Assembly (NCBI GenBank): GCA_003223645.1
Contig: QHVT01000016.1
Span: 1-64,000, forward strand
Reading direction: 5' to 3'
Length of the DNA stretch: 64,000 nucleotides
Origin: Acidobacteriota bacterium
Lineage (GTDB): Bacteria; Acidobacteriota; Thermoanaerobaculia; Gp7-AA8
The translations under genes and the position numbers were made by a program. Each line of letters starts with the position of its first letter. The stretch's first letter is position 1. This document shows positions 24,253 through 33,451 of this stretch, piece after piece. The notes beneath the pieces are model-generated. The model ran no database searches, was not told the origin of the DNA, and saw only the letters and a program-made list of their open reading frames with translations.

Positions 24253-27119
24253 ATCGAGCCGCCGCGCTCGCGGAGTGCCGTTTCTGCCGTCAGTGGGAAG
24301 TTGCTTCGGACGACCTCTACTGCAGCTTCTGCGGATCGCTGTTGCTGCCGCTCGAGATTCTGTTCGAAGCGAAACCGCTGATCACGACGATCTCTCCCAC
24401 GCGCGAAATTACTTTGCGCAATGACAGCTCGCGGCCGATGCAGCTCTCCCTTCGCGCGCGCAGCGGCGGCGCGCTCGCCGCCGGCGTGACGTTCGATCCC
24501 GGAACGGATCTGGAGGTCGCGGCGAAGAGCGAAGTGCTCGTCCACGCGACCGCGGACGCGGCGAAATTGCCGCCGGGGGTTGACGGACTCGTCGAGTACG
24601 TCTGCGTCGTCGACCGCGACGAGCGCAAGCAGCGAACGTTCACGCTCGAAGTGCGCTCCGGACCGTCGCCGAAACTGCTCACGCCTCGCCTCGACTTCGA
24701 CGAGGTCGCGGAAGGGACGGCCGTTGAGCGGCTGCTCCGGCTCACGAACGCCGGCAACGTGCCGTTGGGGATCAAGAGCGTACGCGCGGAAGGATCGCCG
24801 CATCTGCGCGTCGAAGGCGATCACGCGAATCGCGCGATCAGAAAAGGCGAGACGCTGTCGATTCCCGTCATCTGGCAGAGCTCGTCCGAGACGCCCATGA
24901 CTCCCGCGGGCGAGCAGCCGGCCGGTGTTCGCATCACCTTTACGACGAACCGGCTCGACGAGTTGTTCGTGGCCGCGAGCGCGCGGATGTTCCGCTACCG
25001 GCTCGATGTCAAGCCGTCGTCGGTCCGCTTTACTCAGGCTCTGGCGAAGCACGAGTACGTCTCGCCCATCAAGTTCGAAAACAGCGGCACGGTCGATGTC
25101 GAGATCACATCGATCGAGCCCGATCAGCCATGGATTCACGTCATTGCGCGCGCGACGCGATTCACGCTGCTGTGCGCCGACTCCGTCGCTCGGCAGAAAG
25201 TGCTCTCGCCGACGACGCTTCGCGCGTTCGACTTCAAGATTGTCTGCCGTCCCGCCGACCTGACGCCCGGCAGGCATCGGGGCAACGTCACCATCCGTGC
25301 GCACCAACAGGAGCCGCTCGTGCTGCCGGTGGAGATCACCATCGTCAAGCCAAAGGAGTATCCCGACTACATCGGCATCGACTTCGGCACGACGAACTCC
25401 GTCGTCGCGGTGCTGAGCCAGAAGGACAAGAGCGGACTGGAGCTGGTGCAGGACGAGTCGTCGGGCAAAGATCTCATCCCCAGCGTGCTGGTCTTCGATG
25501 ATCCGGAGACGTACAAGATCGGCGCGGCGGCGCTGCACGAGGCCGACGCCGCGCCCGACCGGACGGTTCGCTCGATCAAGCGTGTGATGGGCTACGAGCG
25601 CGATCGCAATTTTTTCGACCGCCCGTATTCCGCCGCGCAACTGGCGTCGTTGATCATCCGGAAGCTCGTCCTGCTCGCGGAGCGAAAGCTGCAGGCCGAA
25701 TCGACGAACGGCACGCACTTCACCGTGCGCAAGGCCATCATCACCGTTCCCGCGAATTTTCACGACCTGCAAATCCGCGACGTGCTCGAGGCCTGCGACG
25801 CTGCCGGTCTGGACACTGAAGAAGAGCGCGCGCAGAAGGTCGCGGAGCGGCAGGGCGCGCAGATCGGTGAGGCCGTGAACGCCGGGATCATCCTCGACGA
25901 GCCCTCGGCCGCGGTCCTCTATTACATCGATCAGCTGCGGCACTCGCGCGGCGCCACGGAGATGGCCAAGGCCATTGGGCGCGAACAGGGGCTGAAGCTC
26001 CTCGTCTTCGATTATGGCGGCGGCACGCTCGACGTGGCCGTGGCCGGCGTGACGCAGGTGAACGGTGGCGGCACCGGCCTGCGAATCCTCGCCAACATGG
26101 GCGACAACGCGATCGGCGGCGATCAGATCGACGTGCTCGTGATGAGCGAGCTATTGCGCCGCTGCAAGCACGAGCTGCGGGACTTCGAGTTCGACACCTC
26201 GCTGATCACCGGCACGTTCCGCGACTTCCAGCGCCGCAGCGAGGCCGAAGGCTGGAACGGCCACGTCTGGCGGGAACTGATGGGCGTTCGCGCGCAGTGG
26301 AAGGATCTGGCCGAGAAAGCGAAGATTCAGATCAGCGGAAAATCCCAGCCGGCGATCGACGTGCGTCCCGATTTGATCGTGCGCCTCGCCGGCGGAGCGA
26401 TCGAGCGCGCCCCCCGGGGCGCCAGGATTCCGCCGCTCGCGTCGGAGCTGGTGAGCGAGCTGCTGCAGCCGGTGCTCGCGCGCAGCGAAGAGTTGATCAA
26501 ACAGGCGCTCGCGCTCGCGGAAGTCGGCGCGAACGACATCGACTACATCCTCCACACCGGCCGGCAGAGCCTTCTGCCGCACGTTCGCCAGCGCGTGCGC
26601 GCGCTCTTCCCGAATCTCGACGACAAACACGATCTTCTCGAGGAGCAACATCTGAAGATCTGCGTTGCCAAAGGGGCGGCGCTCTATGGCTCGATGCGCG
26701 ACCGGCTCGTCGCGCCCGAAGCGCGGATCGTCCTCCTCAGCGAAGGGCGGCGCCTGCCGCACAGCTACGGCGTCGAGAAATTCACCAACATGGTCGAGCC
26801 GGAGTTCGACGAAGTCATCGAGCGCGGCGCGAAGTATCCGGTCGAGCGGACGAAGCTCTATCCGGCGGACATGATTCCGGTGAGCGGCTATCTCAATCTC
26901 AACTTCTACCAGAACACCGGTGTCAGCAAGACCATCGTCGGCAACCGGCAGGTGAGCCGGATCGGCCAGATCTCGATCGACACCGCGCACGACGGCAACT
27001 CGGGCTGCCAGGTCACGTTCGCCGTCGGACCGAACCGCACGTTGCATGTTTCCGCGAACGGCAATCCCGTGACCATCGAGCCCGCGCGCCTGCACGAAGA
27101 AGAGAGCTGGATGGGATGA
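24249..27119 (+). CDS. Zinc ribbon - Ig/ASH repeat - Hsp70 fusion protein
   Basis: A 956-residue protein; true start is the ATG overlapping the upstream stop. A zinc ribbon comes first (Cys10, 13, 25, 28), then about 330 residues of ASH/Hydin-like Ig repeats (LRLTNAGNVPLGIKSV). The Hsp70 nucleotide-binding domain starts near residue 373 with IGIDFGTTNSVVAV, followed by ITVPANF, ILDEPSAAVLYY and the phosphate-2 loop VFDYGGGTLDVAV. The adenosine-side motif is altered to HTGRQSLLPHV. After it comes a short beta substrate-binding-like region, without the usual helical lid or DnaK tail. It should bind ATP. It differs from housekeeping DnaK in its N-terminal fusion and short C-terminus. Confidence 0.9.
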   Translation: MNRAAALAECRFCRQWEVASDDLYCSFCGSLLLPLEILFEAKPLITTISPTREITLRNDSSRPMQLSLRARSGGALAAGVTFDPGTDLEVAAKSEVLVHATADAAKLPPGVDGLVEYVCVVDRDERKQRTFTLEVRSGPSPKLLTPRLDFDEVAEGTAVERLLRLTNAGNVPLGIKSVRAEGSPHLRVEGDHANRAIRKGETLSIPVIWQSSSETPMTPAGEQPAGVRITFTTNRLDELFVAASARMFRYRLDVKPSSVRFTQALAKHEYVSPIKFENSGTVDVEITSIEPDQPWIHVIARATRFTLLCADSVARQKVLSPTTLRAFDFKIVCRPADLTPGRHRGNVTIRAHQQEPLVLPVEITIVKPKEYPDYIGIDFGTTNSVVAVLSQKDKSGLELVQDESSGKDLIPSVLVFDDPETYKIGAAALHEADAAPDRTVRSIKRVMGYERDRNFFDRPYSAAQLASLIIRKLVLLAERKLQAESTNGTHFTVRKAIITVPANFHDLQIRDVLEACDAAGLDTEEERAQKVAERQGAQIGEAVNAGIILDEPSAAVLYYIDQLRHSRGATEMAKAIGREQGLKLLVFDYGGGTLDVAVAGVTQVNGGGTGLRILANMGDNAIGGDQIDVLVMSELLRRCKHELRDFEFDTSLITGTFRDFQRRSEAEGWNGHVWRELMGVRAQWKDLAEKAKIQISGKSQPAIDVRPDLIVRLAGGAIERAPRGARIPPLASELVSELLQPVLARSEELIKQALALAEVGANDIDYILHTGRQSLLPHVRQRVRALFPNLDDKHDLLEEQHLKICVAKGAALYGSMRDRLVAPEARIVLLSEGRRLPHSYGVEKFTNMVEPEFDEVIERGAKYPVERTKLYPADMIPVSGYLNLNFYQNTGVSKTIVGNRQVSRIGQISIDTAHDGNSGCQVTFAVGPNRTLHVSANGNPVTIEPARLHEEESWMG

Positions 27120-28567
27120 GAGCGCAGCTGATCCTCGATTGCGGAGGCCGCGTGCTGTCAGCGCTGCTTGTGACGGCAGATGGACAACAAGTGCCGTGCA
27201 GCCAGGACATCCGATTCGTCGCGGCGCGCTATGTCTCTGCGGATCTGCTCTACGAGCCGCGTGTTGCCGAGGCCGAGGACTTCATCTGGGAAGACGCGCT
27301 CGAGACGGTAGCAAAGGCGACTGCGCGCGATTTCTTTCAGCGGGCGCGCCGCATCGGCCTCCGGCGGCCATGGGACGCGCAGGCTTCCGAGCGGGCCTTG
27401 CTGCTGGCGTCGCCGCTGGCGGTGCTCTCGTCCGCCGTTGCGTTGACCGACCGCGCCGCGCGCGCATCGCTGCCGCGCGTGGCCATGGCGCTCCTCGACG
27501 CCATGCTCGATCCGGCGTTTTCGTTTCTCGCCGAGCGGCAGATCGCGTTCGCCGAGATCGATCCGATCGTCATTCTCCCGGCGCAGGTGGGGCGGCACGC
27601 GCGGCTGGTGCTGCAGAAGCTCTTTCGCCGCCGTGGCTTTCGTCCTCCCGCAATCGTGAGCCGGGATCTCGCGGCCGCGGTGGCGCGGATCGATGAGCCG
27701 CCAGGCGAATGCCTCGTCCTCGATGCATCGGATGAGCATCTGCATCTCCATCGCGTGTCGATCGAGGGCGGCGAGAACGAGCGGCGGTTCCGCACGCTTG
27801 CTTCCACGACGTGGCCGGCGCTCGGCTGGAATCATTGGAGCGCGCGCATCGCCGAGGCACTGCACGTCACCGCCACGGCGGCCTTCGATCGCGCGTTGAT
27901 CTCGCTGCTCACCGGCTCGCCCGATTCGCTCAAGCCGAGACTGACCCATGGAGCGTTGCAAAGCGCGCTCGATGATGCGTGGGTCGCGGCGCAGCGGAAC
28001 GAGATCGCTGGCCGGTTGCGGGAAATCGATGTGAGCGGACTGCGCGTGCTTTTTGCCGGCGAGCTCTTCGCGCTCGACGCCGTCCGCGCGGTCTTCGGAG
28101 GAAACGGGGTGACCGGCACACCCGTTCTCGATCAAGCCGCCGGCGGCATTGCGGGGGCGTTGCGCTGGCTTCGCGCCGCGGAGGAGCGGCAGCTCGTCCT
28201 CGTGCCCGGCGGAGGGCTGCGCGTCAACAACTTCCATGGCGAAGCGATCGAGCTCGTCTCACCGGAACAGCTCCCCGCCGCCGGCGAAGCGTGTTTCGTC
28301 GAAACCGACTTGCGATTTGCCGGCGAGGCCGCGAAGTCGTTCGTGATGCATTTGCAGTGGGGCGCGGACCAGACGCCGGAAGGAAACGCGACGCTCTGCG
28401 CGATGCCGCTCGAGCTGCGCCGCGACTCGAATGATCTTCGGCTGAGCGTGCATCTTCGCCGCAGCCGGAGCGGCCGCCGGTTGCACGGAACCGTCGAAGC
28501 GCGCATGGCGCGCGGCGTCGTCGCGGCGCAGGCGCAGTTCGCCGAAGAGCTGGAGGTGAGGAGATGA
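27116..28567 (+). CDS. Degenerate Hsp70-like protein
   Basis: A 483-residue protein translated from the ATGA overlap. It has the order of an actin/Hsp70 fold but lost key residues: the phosphate-1 loop is LILDCGGRVL instead of DxGTT, the phosphate-2 position reads LVLDASDEHL, and LFAGELFALDAVRAVFGG stands where the adenosine motif belongs. A VDQAAGG-like region and a C-terminal beta segment comparable to a reduced substrate domain follow. ATPase activity is doubtful. It may pair with the zinc-ribbon Hsp70 as a regulatory subunit, much as Hsp110-type proteins work with Hsp70; that comparison is functional inference. Confidence 0.7.
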   Translation: MRAQLILDCGGRVLSALLVTADGQQVPCSQDIRFVAARYVSADLLYEPRVAEAEDFIWEDALETVAKATARDFFQRARRIGLRRPWDAQASERALLLASPLAVLSSAVALTDRAARASLPRVAMALLDAMLDPAFSFLAERQIAFAEIDPIVILPAQVGRHARLVLQKLFRRRGFRPPAIVSRDLAAAVARIDEPPGECLVLDASDEHLHLHRVSIEGGENERRFRTLASTTWPALGWNHWSARIAEALHVTATAAFDRALISLLTGSPDSLKPRLTHGALQSALDDAWVAAQRNEIAGRLREIDVSGLRVLFAGELFALDAVRAVFGGNGVTGTPVLDQAAGGIAGALRWLRAAEERQLVLVPGGGLRVNNFHGEAIELVSPEQLPAAGEACFVETDLRFAGEAAKSFVMHLQWGADQTPEGNATLCAMPLELRRDSNDLRLSVHLRRSRSGRRLHGTVEARMARGVVAAQAQFAEELEVRR

Positions 28568-29973
28568 TGAATCGATCCTTGATGGTCGGGCTGTTGCTGA
28601 TTTCGCTGGTGGTGTTCGCCGCGGTGGGGGAGGTGTCGAAGGAAGGCAACCCTGCCACACCAACACCGGACAGTTCCAACACGACCACGGCGTCCGATGC
28701 CACAAACACGTCCGCCACGACCACGACGCCTCCGCCGGGCAATCCTGCGCCGCATGTCACCACGACCGTCCGTCAAACAAGACCGGTAACGCAAACGGCC
28801 CATCCGGTTGCTGCCACAGAAACCACGCCGACCACCACCGCCGCTGCCGCGCCGGTGATCACGACGACCACCGCTGCGCCGCCGGCTGCCCCGGTCCCTG
28901 CGAAACCCGTCGTCCATCCGATCCCTCCGACTCGGCCGCAATCACTGCCGTGGTGGCTGCTCACACTCCTCATCCTGAACACGCTCCTCGCGCTGACGGC
29001 CGTCGCGTTGCTCGCGCTCCCGCTCTTCAAACCGAAACCGCAACCGAACTTCGACGATACGGAGCTCGGAAGACGGCTGGCCCGGCTCACCGAGAGAATC
29101 GGAGACGTCCAGGCATTTCTCAGCGACAAGATCCAGAAGCGCGGCGACGAGTTGCACGAAACCATCGCGAAGCACGTCACACGCGAGCAACTCGATGCCG
29201 AGCTGCAGCCGGTGCTCGCCCACGTCGCCTCGCTCGATCACACCATCGAGGAAATCGCGACCGCGCCGCCGACGACGTCGTCCTCTCCCGTCGACCCGAC
29301 TGCCATCGAGCATCAGGTTCTCGGCGAGTGCTGGAAACAGTTCCGCGACCACAAGGAGCTCAGCGCCGCGTTCGACGCCGCGCTCCACGACAGCTCATGG
29401 GACGGATTGCTCACCGATCTGGGGAAGCTCGTTCCCGACGATCTGAGGCCGTCATTCGACAATGTCGTCGCCCCCTGCCGCGAGTACCGCACGCTCGTCC
29501 GAAAAGTCAGCCTGATTCCGCAAATCGTCAGCGGAGAGTTGAAGCGGCTCGGTAGCGACGCCGAGGAAGTACGCAGGACGCGCGAGTACGCGAGCCTCCT
29601 CGCGTCGATGCAGAGCGGCGACAACGGCAATCGTCTGAATTTCCGATTCAAGAGCTGGATCACGGACAGCTTCCTTCCGTTCGCCGATCTCTATCTGCAG
29701 CGCTATCAGCAGGCCCAGCTCGAAAGCCGCCATCGCGAGATGCAGCGGGGCGTGCAGCTCGTCCGCCAGTTGCTGCACTTCGCCGCCGTCGAGCCGATCG
29801 AGGTGACCCTCGGTGAGACGGCCTTCGACAGCGCGCTGCACATCGGCCGCTCCACTACGAACGACCCTCGCTTCTCGGATGGTGTCATTACCGGTGTGGT
29901 GAGGAATGGGTTTGTCGAAGGAGGGCAGCAGGTGATTCGGCACCCCGAGGTAATCGTCAACCGGATGCGGTGA
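28564..29973 (+). CDS. Membrane-anchored GrpE-like nucleotide exchange factor
   Basis: A 469-residue protein with start ATGATGA overlapping the previous stop. N-terminal signal-like segment, a Thr/Pro/Ala-rich low-complexity stretch (about 30-125), then a membrane segment (LLTLLILNTLLALTAVALLALPL). After it lies a long helical, probably coiled-coil part. The last 60 residues look like the GrpE beta domain: VEPIEVTLGETAFDSALH, a GVITGVVRNGFVEGG turn and IRHPEVIVNR, the same order as in GrpE where this domain opens the Hsp70 nucleotide cleft. GrpE is normally a soluble 200-residue protein; here it is enlarged and membrane-bound. Context beside two Hsp70-like genes supports the call. Confidence 0.75.
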   Translation: MMNRSLMVGLLLISLVVFAAVGEVSKEGNPATPTPDSSNTTTASDATNTSATTTTPPPGNPAPHVTTTVRQTRPVTQTAHPVAATETTPTTTAAAAPVITTTTAAPPAAPVPAKPVVHPIPPTRPQSLPWWLLTLLILNTLLALTAVALLALPLFKPKPQPNFDDTELGRRLARLTERIGDVQAFLSDKIQKRGDELHETIAKHVTREQLDAELQPVLAHVASLDHTIEEIATAPPTTSSSPVDPTAIEHQVLGECWKQFRDHKELSAAFDAALHDSSWDGLLTDLGKLVPDDLRPSFDNVVAPCREYRTLVRKVSLIPQIVSGELKRLGSDAEEVRRTREYASLLASMQSGDNGNRLNFRFKSWITDSFLPFADLYLQRYQQAQLESRHREMQRGVQLVRQLLHFAAVEPIEVTLGETAFDSALHIGRSTTNDPRFSDGVITGVVRNGFVEGGQQVIRHPEVIVNRMR

Positions 29974-29985
29974 CGGGAGAACAAC

Positions 29986-31260
29986 GTGACCTGTGCCTAT
30001 TCGGTTCCGAATTGCACATCGGATGTCGCGGCAGACGCGCAGCGATGCCGCTGCGGCGGCTTCCTGAAGCGCTGCCCGCGCTGCGATACGCGCAACCGCG
30101 GGTTTGCGAACTTCTGCCGCGCCTGCGGATCGGTGTTGCCGCCGTCGGCGCAGAACTGGACGGCCTACAAAGGGAGCGCACGCCGTCTCGGCGTCAGCGG
30201 GTCCGCAAGGGGTCCGGCGAGCCTCGCCGAGAACGTCACGCTTCGGCTGCGCCTTGGCGACGAATGCCGCAGCCTTCTCGCCTGCGACGGCGTGCTGGTG
30301 GCGATCTCACTCGCCGGCGTCGTGGAGATCGCCGATCCGCGGCGTGCGGCGAGTCTCTGCCGCTTCCAGGTGCAGGGACCGATCACCGCCGAGCCTTGCA
30401 TCCGCAACGGGATGCTCTATCTCGGGACGCGCGGACAGCTGACCGCTTATGCGCTCGCTCCCATGACCGCGACGACGCCGCGCGTGCAGCCGGTGTGGCA
30501 AATGCCGATCGTCGGCACTCCCATTCACGCGCTCACCGCGGCCGGCAATCGCCTGTTCGTCACCGTCGCTTCGTCGGGCTGGCGCGACATCCAGGTGATC
30601 GATTCGATTCACCGCCCGCAGCCGGCACCGGCGCGCACGCTGTTCGGTGCCGCGAATGCGGGTTGGCTCGCCGCCGATGCCGCGGGAAGGGCGGTTTTCT
30701 TCTCCGAGGATGTGCAGGGCGTGCAGTTGCACGTCTTTGACCGCGAACTGACGACGCATCCCGTCTCGCTGCGGTCGCTCGTGGAGCAGCCGATCGCGCT
30801 CCTGGGCGACACGATCTTCGGCATCTTCGGCGAGGAGCATCGTCTCTATCGCATCGATGCGGCGACGGGCAGCATCGCCGAGCCGCTCGATGCCGACACG
30901 CAGCTCTTCGCGCTCACCCACGCCGGCGAGGACGAATGGGATCGCGACGGCGCGCGCATCGACACCCGCGGGATCTCCTTCCTTCGCTCCGGAATTCATG
31001 ACGGCTTCGGACCGCACGAGTGGGCCACCCGCGGCTCACCGCTGATCGTGCAGGGTTGCGCAGTCGTCATCGGCATGGATGACGGGCGCGTGCGCGTCTA
31101 CGACCTCGCACACCTCCCGCGTCACGAGGCGTGGCTCGTCGGCGGCAACGGCGGCGTCGCGATCACCGCGCTCGCTTCATTCGAGACCTTTCTCGCGGCC
31201 GGCAACAAAGAGGGAATCGTCGAAGTGCGCGAGCTGCGGACGCCAGGAGCGAAACAATGA
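29986..31260 (+). CDS. Double zinc ribbon - beta-propeller protein
   Basis: A 424-residue cytoplasmic protein. GTG start with GGGAGA six bases upstream. The first 50 residues hold eight cysteines, including CRCGGFLKRCPRC and FCRACGS, forming one or two zinc ribbons. The rest is beta repeats of about 40-50 residues with short GxLYLGT/VVIGMDDGRVRVYDL motifs, resembling a PQQ-like or WD-type propeller. No signal peptide, so it works inside the cell. Zinc ribbons of similar kind occur in the Hsp70 and tubulin-like products of the same operon, pointing to a shared scaffold. Confidence 0.75.
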   Translation: MTCAYSVPNCTSDVAADAQRCRCGGFLKRCPRCDTRNRGFANFCRACGSVLPPSAQNWTAYKGSARRLGVSGSARGPASLAENVTLRLRLGDECRSLLACDGVLVAISLAGVVEIADPRRAASLCRFQVQGPITAEPCIRNGMLYLGTRGQLTAYALAPMTATTPRVQPVWQMPIVGTPIHALTAAGNRLFVTVASSGWRDIQVIDSIHRPQPAPARTLFGAANAGWLAADAAGRAVFFSEDVQGVQLHVFDRELTTHPVSLRSLVEQPIALLGDTIFGIFGEEHRLYRIDAATGSIAEPLDADTQLFALTHAGEDEWDRDGARIDTRGISFLRSGIHDGFGPHEWATRGSPLIVQGCAVVIGMDDGRVRVYDLAHLPRHEAWLVGGNGGVAITALASFETFLAAGNKEGIVEVRELRTPGAKQ

Positions 31261-33029
31261 CCCGACGTATCGCGATTGCGATTTCGCTCGTTTTGCTTGC
31301 GGCCGCCGCGCACGCGGCCCCGGCCCTCAGGCCGGGCGATCCGGTGGCCGTGCGCATTCTGTACGACAACTCCGGCAGCATGTATCCCGGCTATCGTCCG
31401 CCGGGCGATCCGGCTCGTCGCAGCAGGGCCGACCTCGGCTCGCGCTACGTTCATCAGTCGCCGGCGTTCGTCGAGTGGCTGGGCGATTTCGTTCAGCGGC
31501 AGACGCTCCTCGACGGCGCGACCGCAGGGATGTGGACCTTCACGTCCACCGGAGCCTTCACGCCGAATGACATTCAACAGGTGCATCCGGTGGTGCCCCT
31601 CCGCGAGTTCGACGCCGCCGCGGCAATCGGCCGTTTTCCCAATCACACCGGCGACAACACGTATCTCACCGAAACGCTCACCACCTTCACGCGCGATTTC
31701 ACCGGTTTGATCTGGCTGATCACCGACAACATCGTCGAGACGGATGCCGGACAACCGGACGAAGGCGTACGGCGGTTTTTCGACACGCTCGCGCGGCAGA
31801 ATGAGTTCCGTTCCGTTCATCTCTTCAAGTACACCGTCGAAGAAGGCGGACACACCGCCGCGCTCGCGGTGTACGGCATCCTCGTCTCGGCATCGGATGT
31901 TTCTCCTGAAACGCTCGGGTACTACGACGCCAGGTTCCTGACACTGCTCGAGGCCCGCCGGGGCGCGCGGGGCGGCGAGCTCTTTCCGGGCCGCGAATAT
32001 CTCAAGCTGAAGAACCTGGCCATCGATCCGTTGGTACTGAGTGCCGACCTGCAGCTCGTCCTCTCCGACCAGGACAAAGGGATGTTCAAGGAAGGGCAGA
32101 GCGTCCAGCTGGATCTGGAGGGCGAGATTCGCAGCCGTCTGACGCAGCACTCCGTCACGGCCGGCCGCTACGAGCTCGCGGTGGCGACGACGTTTCAGCC
32201 GGAGATGTGGGCTCAGCGCGACCTCGGTGCGCAATCGCTCGCGCCACAGGTGTTCGATGCCGCGAGCGGAGAGATCCAGGAAGAGATTCCGCCGAAGGGC
32301 TCGCGCCGCGTGCACGTGCGGCTCAGCTCCACGCAGCCGGTGTCCTTCACGCCGAGCGGCCTAGGTGAATGGCTGCGCCTCGCGTGGAATGGCGCGGCAG
32401 TCCGTTACACGGGCTCGGTGCGCATGTCGTTCACCGACGTGAGCGTCCGCCTCGAGCGGCAGCAGATGGCCGGCATCTTCGGCATCGATCAGGCGTCGAC
32501 AATCTTCGATTTCCAGGACGTGCGGACGCTGCAGCAAGTGCGTCCGAGCGTCGTACCGGTGAGCTTCTCACTGCGGACGGGCTCGAGCCGCACCGCGATT
32601 CTGCTGGTGGCGCTCGCGCTCCTCGCGGCGATCGGGGTGCTGCTCGCGATCCTGCTGGCGCGCAAGCAATCGTTCGACATCACCATCACGCGCGGGCCGA
32701 CGGCCACGATCGAACTGCGCCGCCTCGGCACGCATCGCGTGATCTTCGATCAAAAGGTCCTCGGCCGCTTGTCCCGCGGTCTCGTGAACGGCTACGCCTT
32801 CGATCCGGTCGCCGGCGATCGCAGCGTCATGGTCATTCCGTCCTCGATGCCCGGCACATGGGACGTGAAGTTCACCGGCGGCAACAATCATCAACTCTCC
32901 ATCAAATCGAAAAGCGGCACGTTGAATCAGGCGGACGAGCCGAAAAAGAAGCCCGGAACGCCGCCGCCGCCCCCGCCGCCACCGAAAAGCAGCCTGCCTC
33001 CGCGCACACCCAAGATCGGCAACCGTTGA
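31257..33029 (+). CDS. Second membrane vWA-like protein of the operon
   Basis: A 590-residue protein. ATG overlaps the previous stop. Signal peptide (IAISLVLLAAAAHAA) then a vWA-like domain with ILYDNSGSM as MIDAS motif (D-x-S-x-S kept) and LIWLITDNIVE as the later strand. Beta domains follow, then a membrane segment (ILLVALALLAAIGVLLAILLA) near residue 450 and a cytoplasmic FHA- or Ig-like beta part ending in a Lys/Pro-rich tail with eight consecutive prolines. Unlike the first vWA protein, it has a large domain on the inner side, so it could link events across the membrane. Confidence 0.8.
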   Translation: MTRRIAIAISLVLLAAAAHAAPALRPGDPVAVRILYDNSGSMYPGYRPPGDPARRSRADLGSRYVHQSPAFVEWLGDFVQRQTLLDGATAGMWTFTSTGAFTPNDIQQVHPVVPLREFDAAAAIGRFPNHTGDNTYLTETLTTFTRDFTGLIWLITDNIVETDAGQPDEGVRRFFDTLARQNEFRSVHLFKYTVEEGGHTAALAVYGILVSASDVSPETLGYYDARFLTLLEARRGARGGELFPGREYLKLKNLAIDPLVLSADLQLVLSDQDKGMFKEGQSVQLDLEGEIRSRLTQHSVTAGRYELAVATTFQPEMWAQRDLGAQSLAPQVFDAASGEIQEEIPPKGSRRVHVRLSSTQPVSFTPSGLGEWLRLAWNGAAVRYTGSVRMSFTDVSVRLERQQMAGIFGIDQASTIFDFQDVRTLQQVRPSVVPVSFSLRTGSSRTAILLVALALLAAIGVLLAILLARKQSFDITITRGPTATIELRRLGTHRVIFDQKVLGRLSRGLVNGYAFDPVAGDRSVMVIPSSMPGTWDVKFTGGNNHQLSIKSKSGTLNQADEPKKKPGTPPPPPPPPKSSLPPRTPKIGNR

Positions 33030-33043
33030 AAGGAATCGTGTCC

Positions 33044-33424
33044 ATGAACTATCGAAATACTCTCGCTGCCCTGTCCGCTCTCCTCGCATTCCCACTCGCC
33101 GCACAGAGTAACGCTCCGCTGCTCGAACAGTCGGACAACGTCCTGCTGCGAGGTGCCGGGATCGCTCTCGCCGTCGTCATGATCTGGTTCGTTCTCTACA
33201 AAGGGGTGTATCCGTTCTTCCTCCGCTACTACCGCGACGAATTCTGCAAAACGATTTTCTGGAATCTCTTTTTTCTTTACACCCTGACCTGGATTCTCGT
33301 GTCCTTTTATGTAGTGCTGGACGTCGGCTTCTACTGGGCGTGGCTGCCGTGGGTAGCGGTATTCCTCGGCGTGTGGTGGCTGATCTCCGGCGCGGTGCTG
33401 TTGCTGAGACGCGTTCCGGCCTAA
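33044..33424 (+). CDS. Small polytopic membrane protein
   Basis: A 126-residue protein. ATG at 33044 has AAGGA nine bases upstream; the nearby GTG at 33038 is too close to that site. A signal-like N-terminus is followed by three membrane segments (GIALAVVMIWFVLYKGVYPF, FLYTLTWILVSFYVV, WVAVFLGVWWLISGAVLLL). No conserved family recognised. It sits between the second vWA gene and the tubulin-like gene and may be a membrane anchor for that assembly. Confidence 0.6.
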   Translation: MNYRNTLAALSALLAFPLAAQSNAPLLEQSDNVLLRGAGIALAVVMIWFVLYKGVYPFFLRYYRDEFCKTIFWNLFFLYTLTWILVSFYVVLDVGFYWAWLPWVAVFLGVWWLISGAVLLLRRVPA

Positions 33425-33451
33425 CGACGAACTGACCATCAGGGAGAACCG

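Noticed and set aside
23877-25943. 688-codon minus-strand open frame opposite the Hsp70 fusion
   Set aside because: Composition-driven antisense frame without family features.
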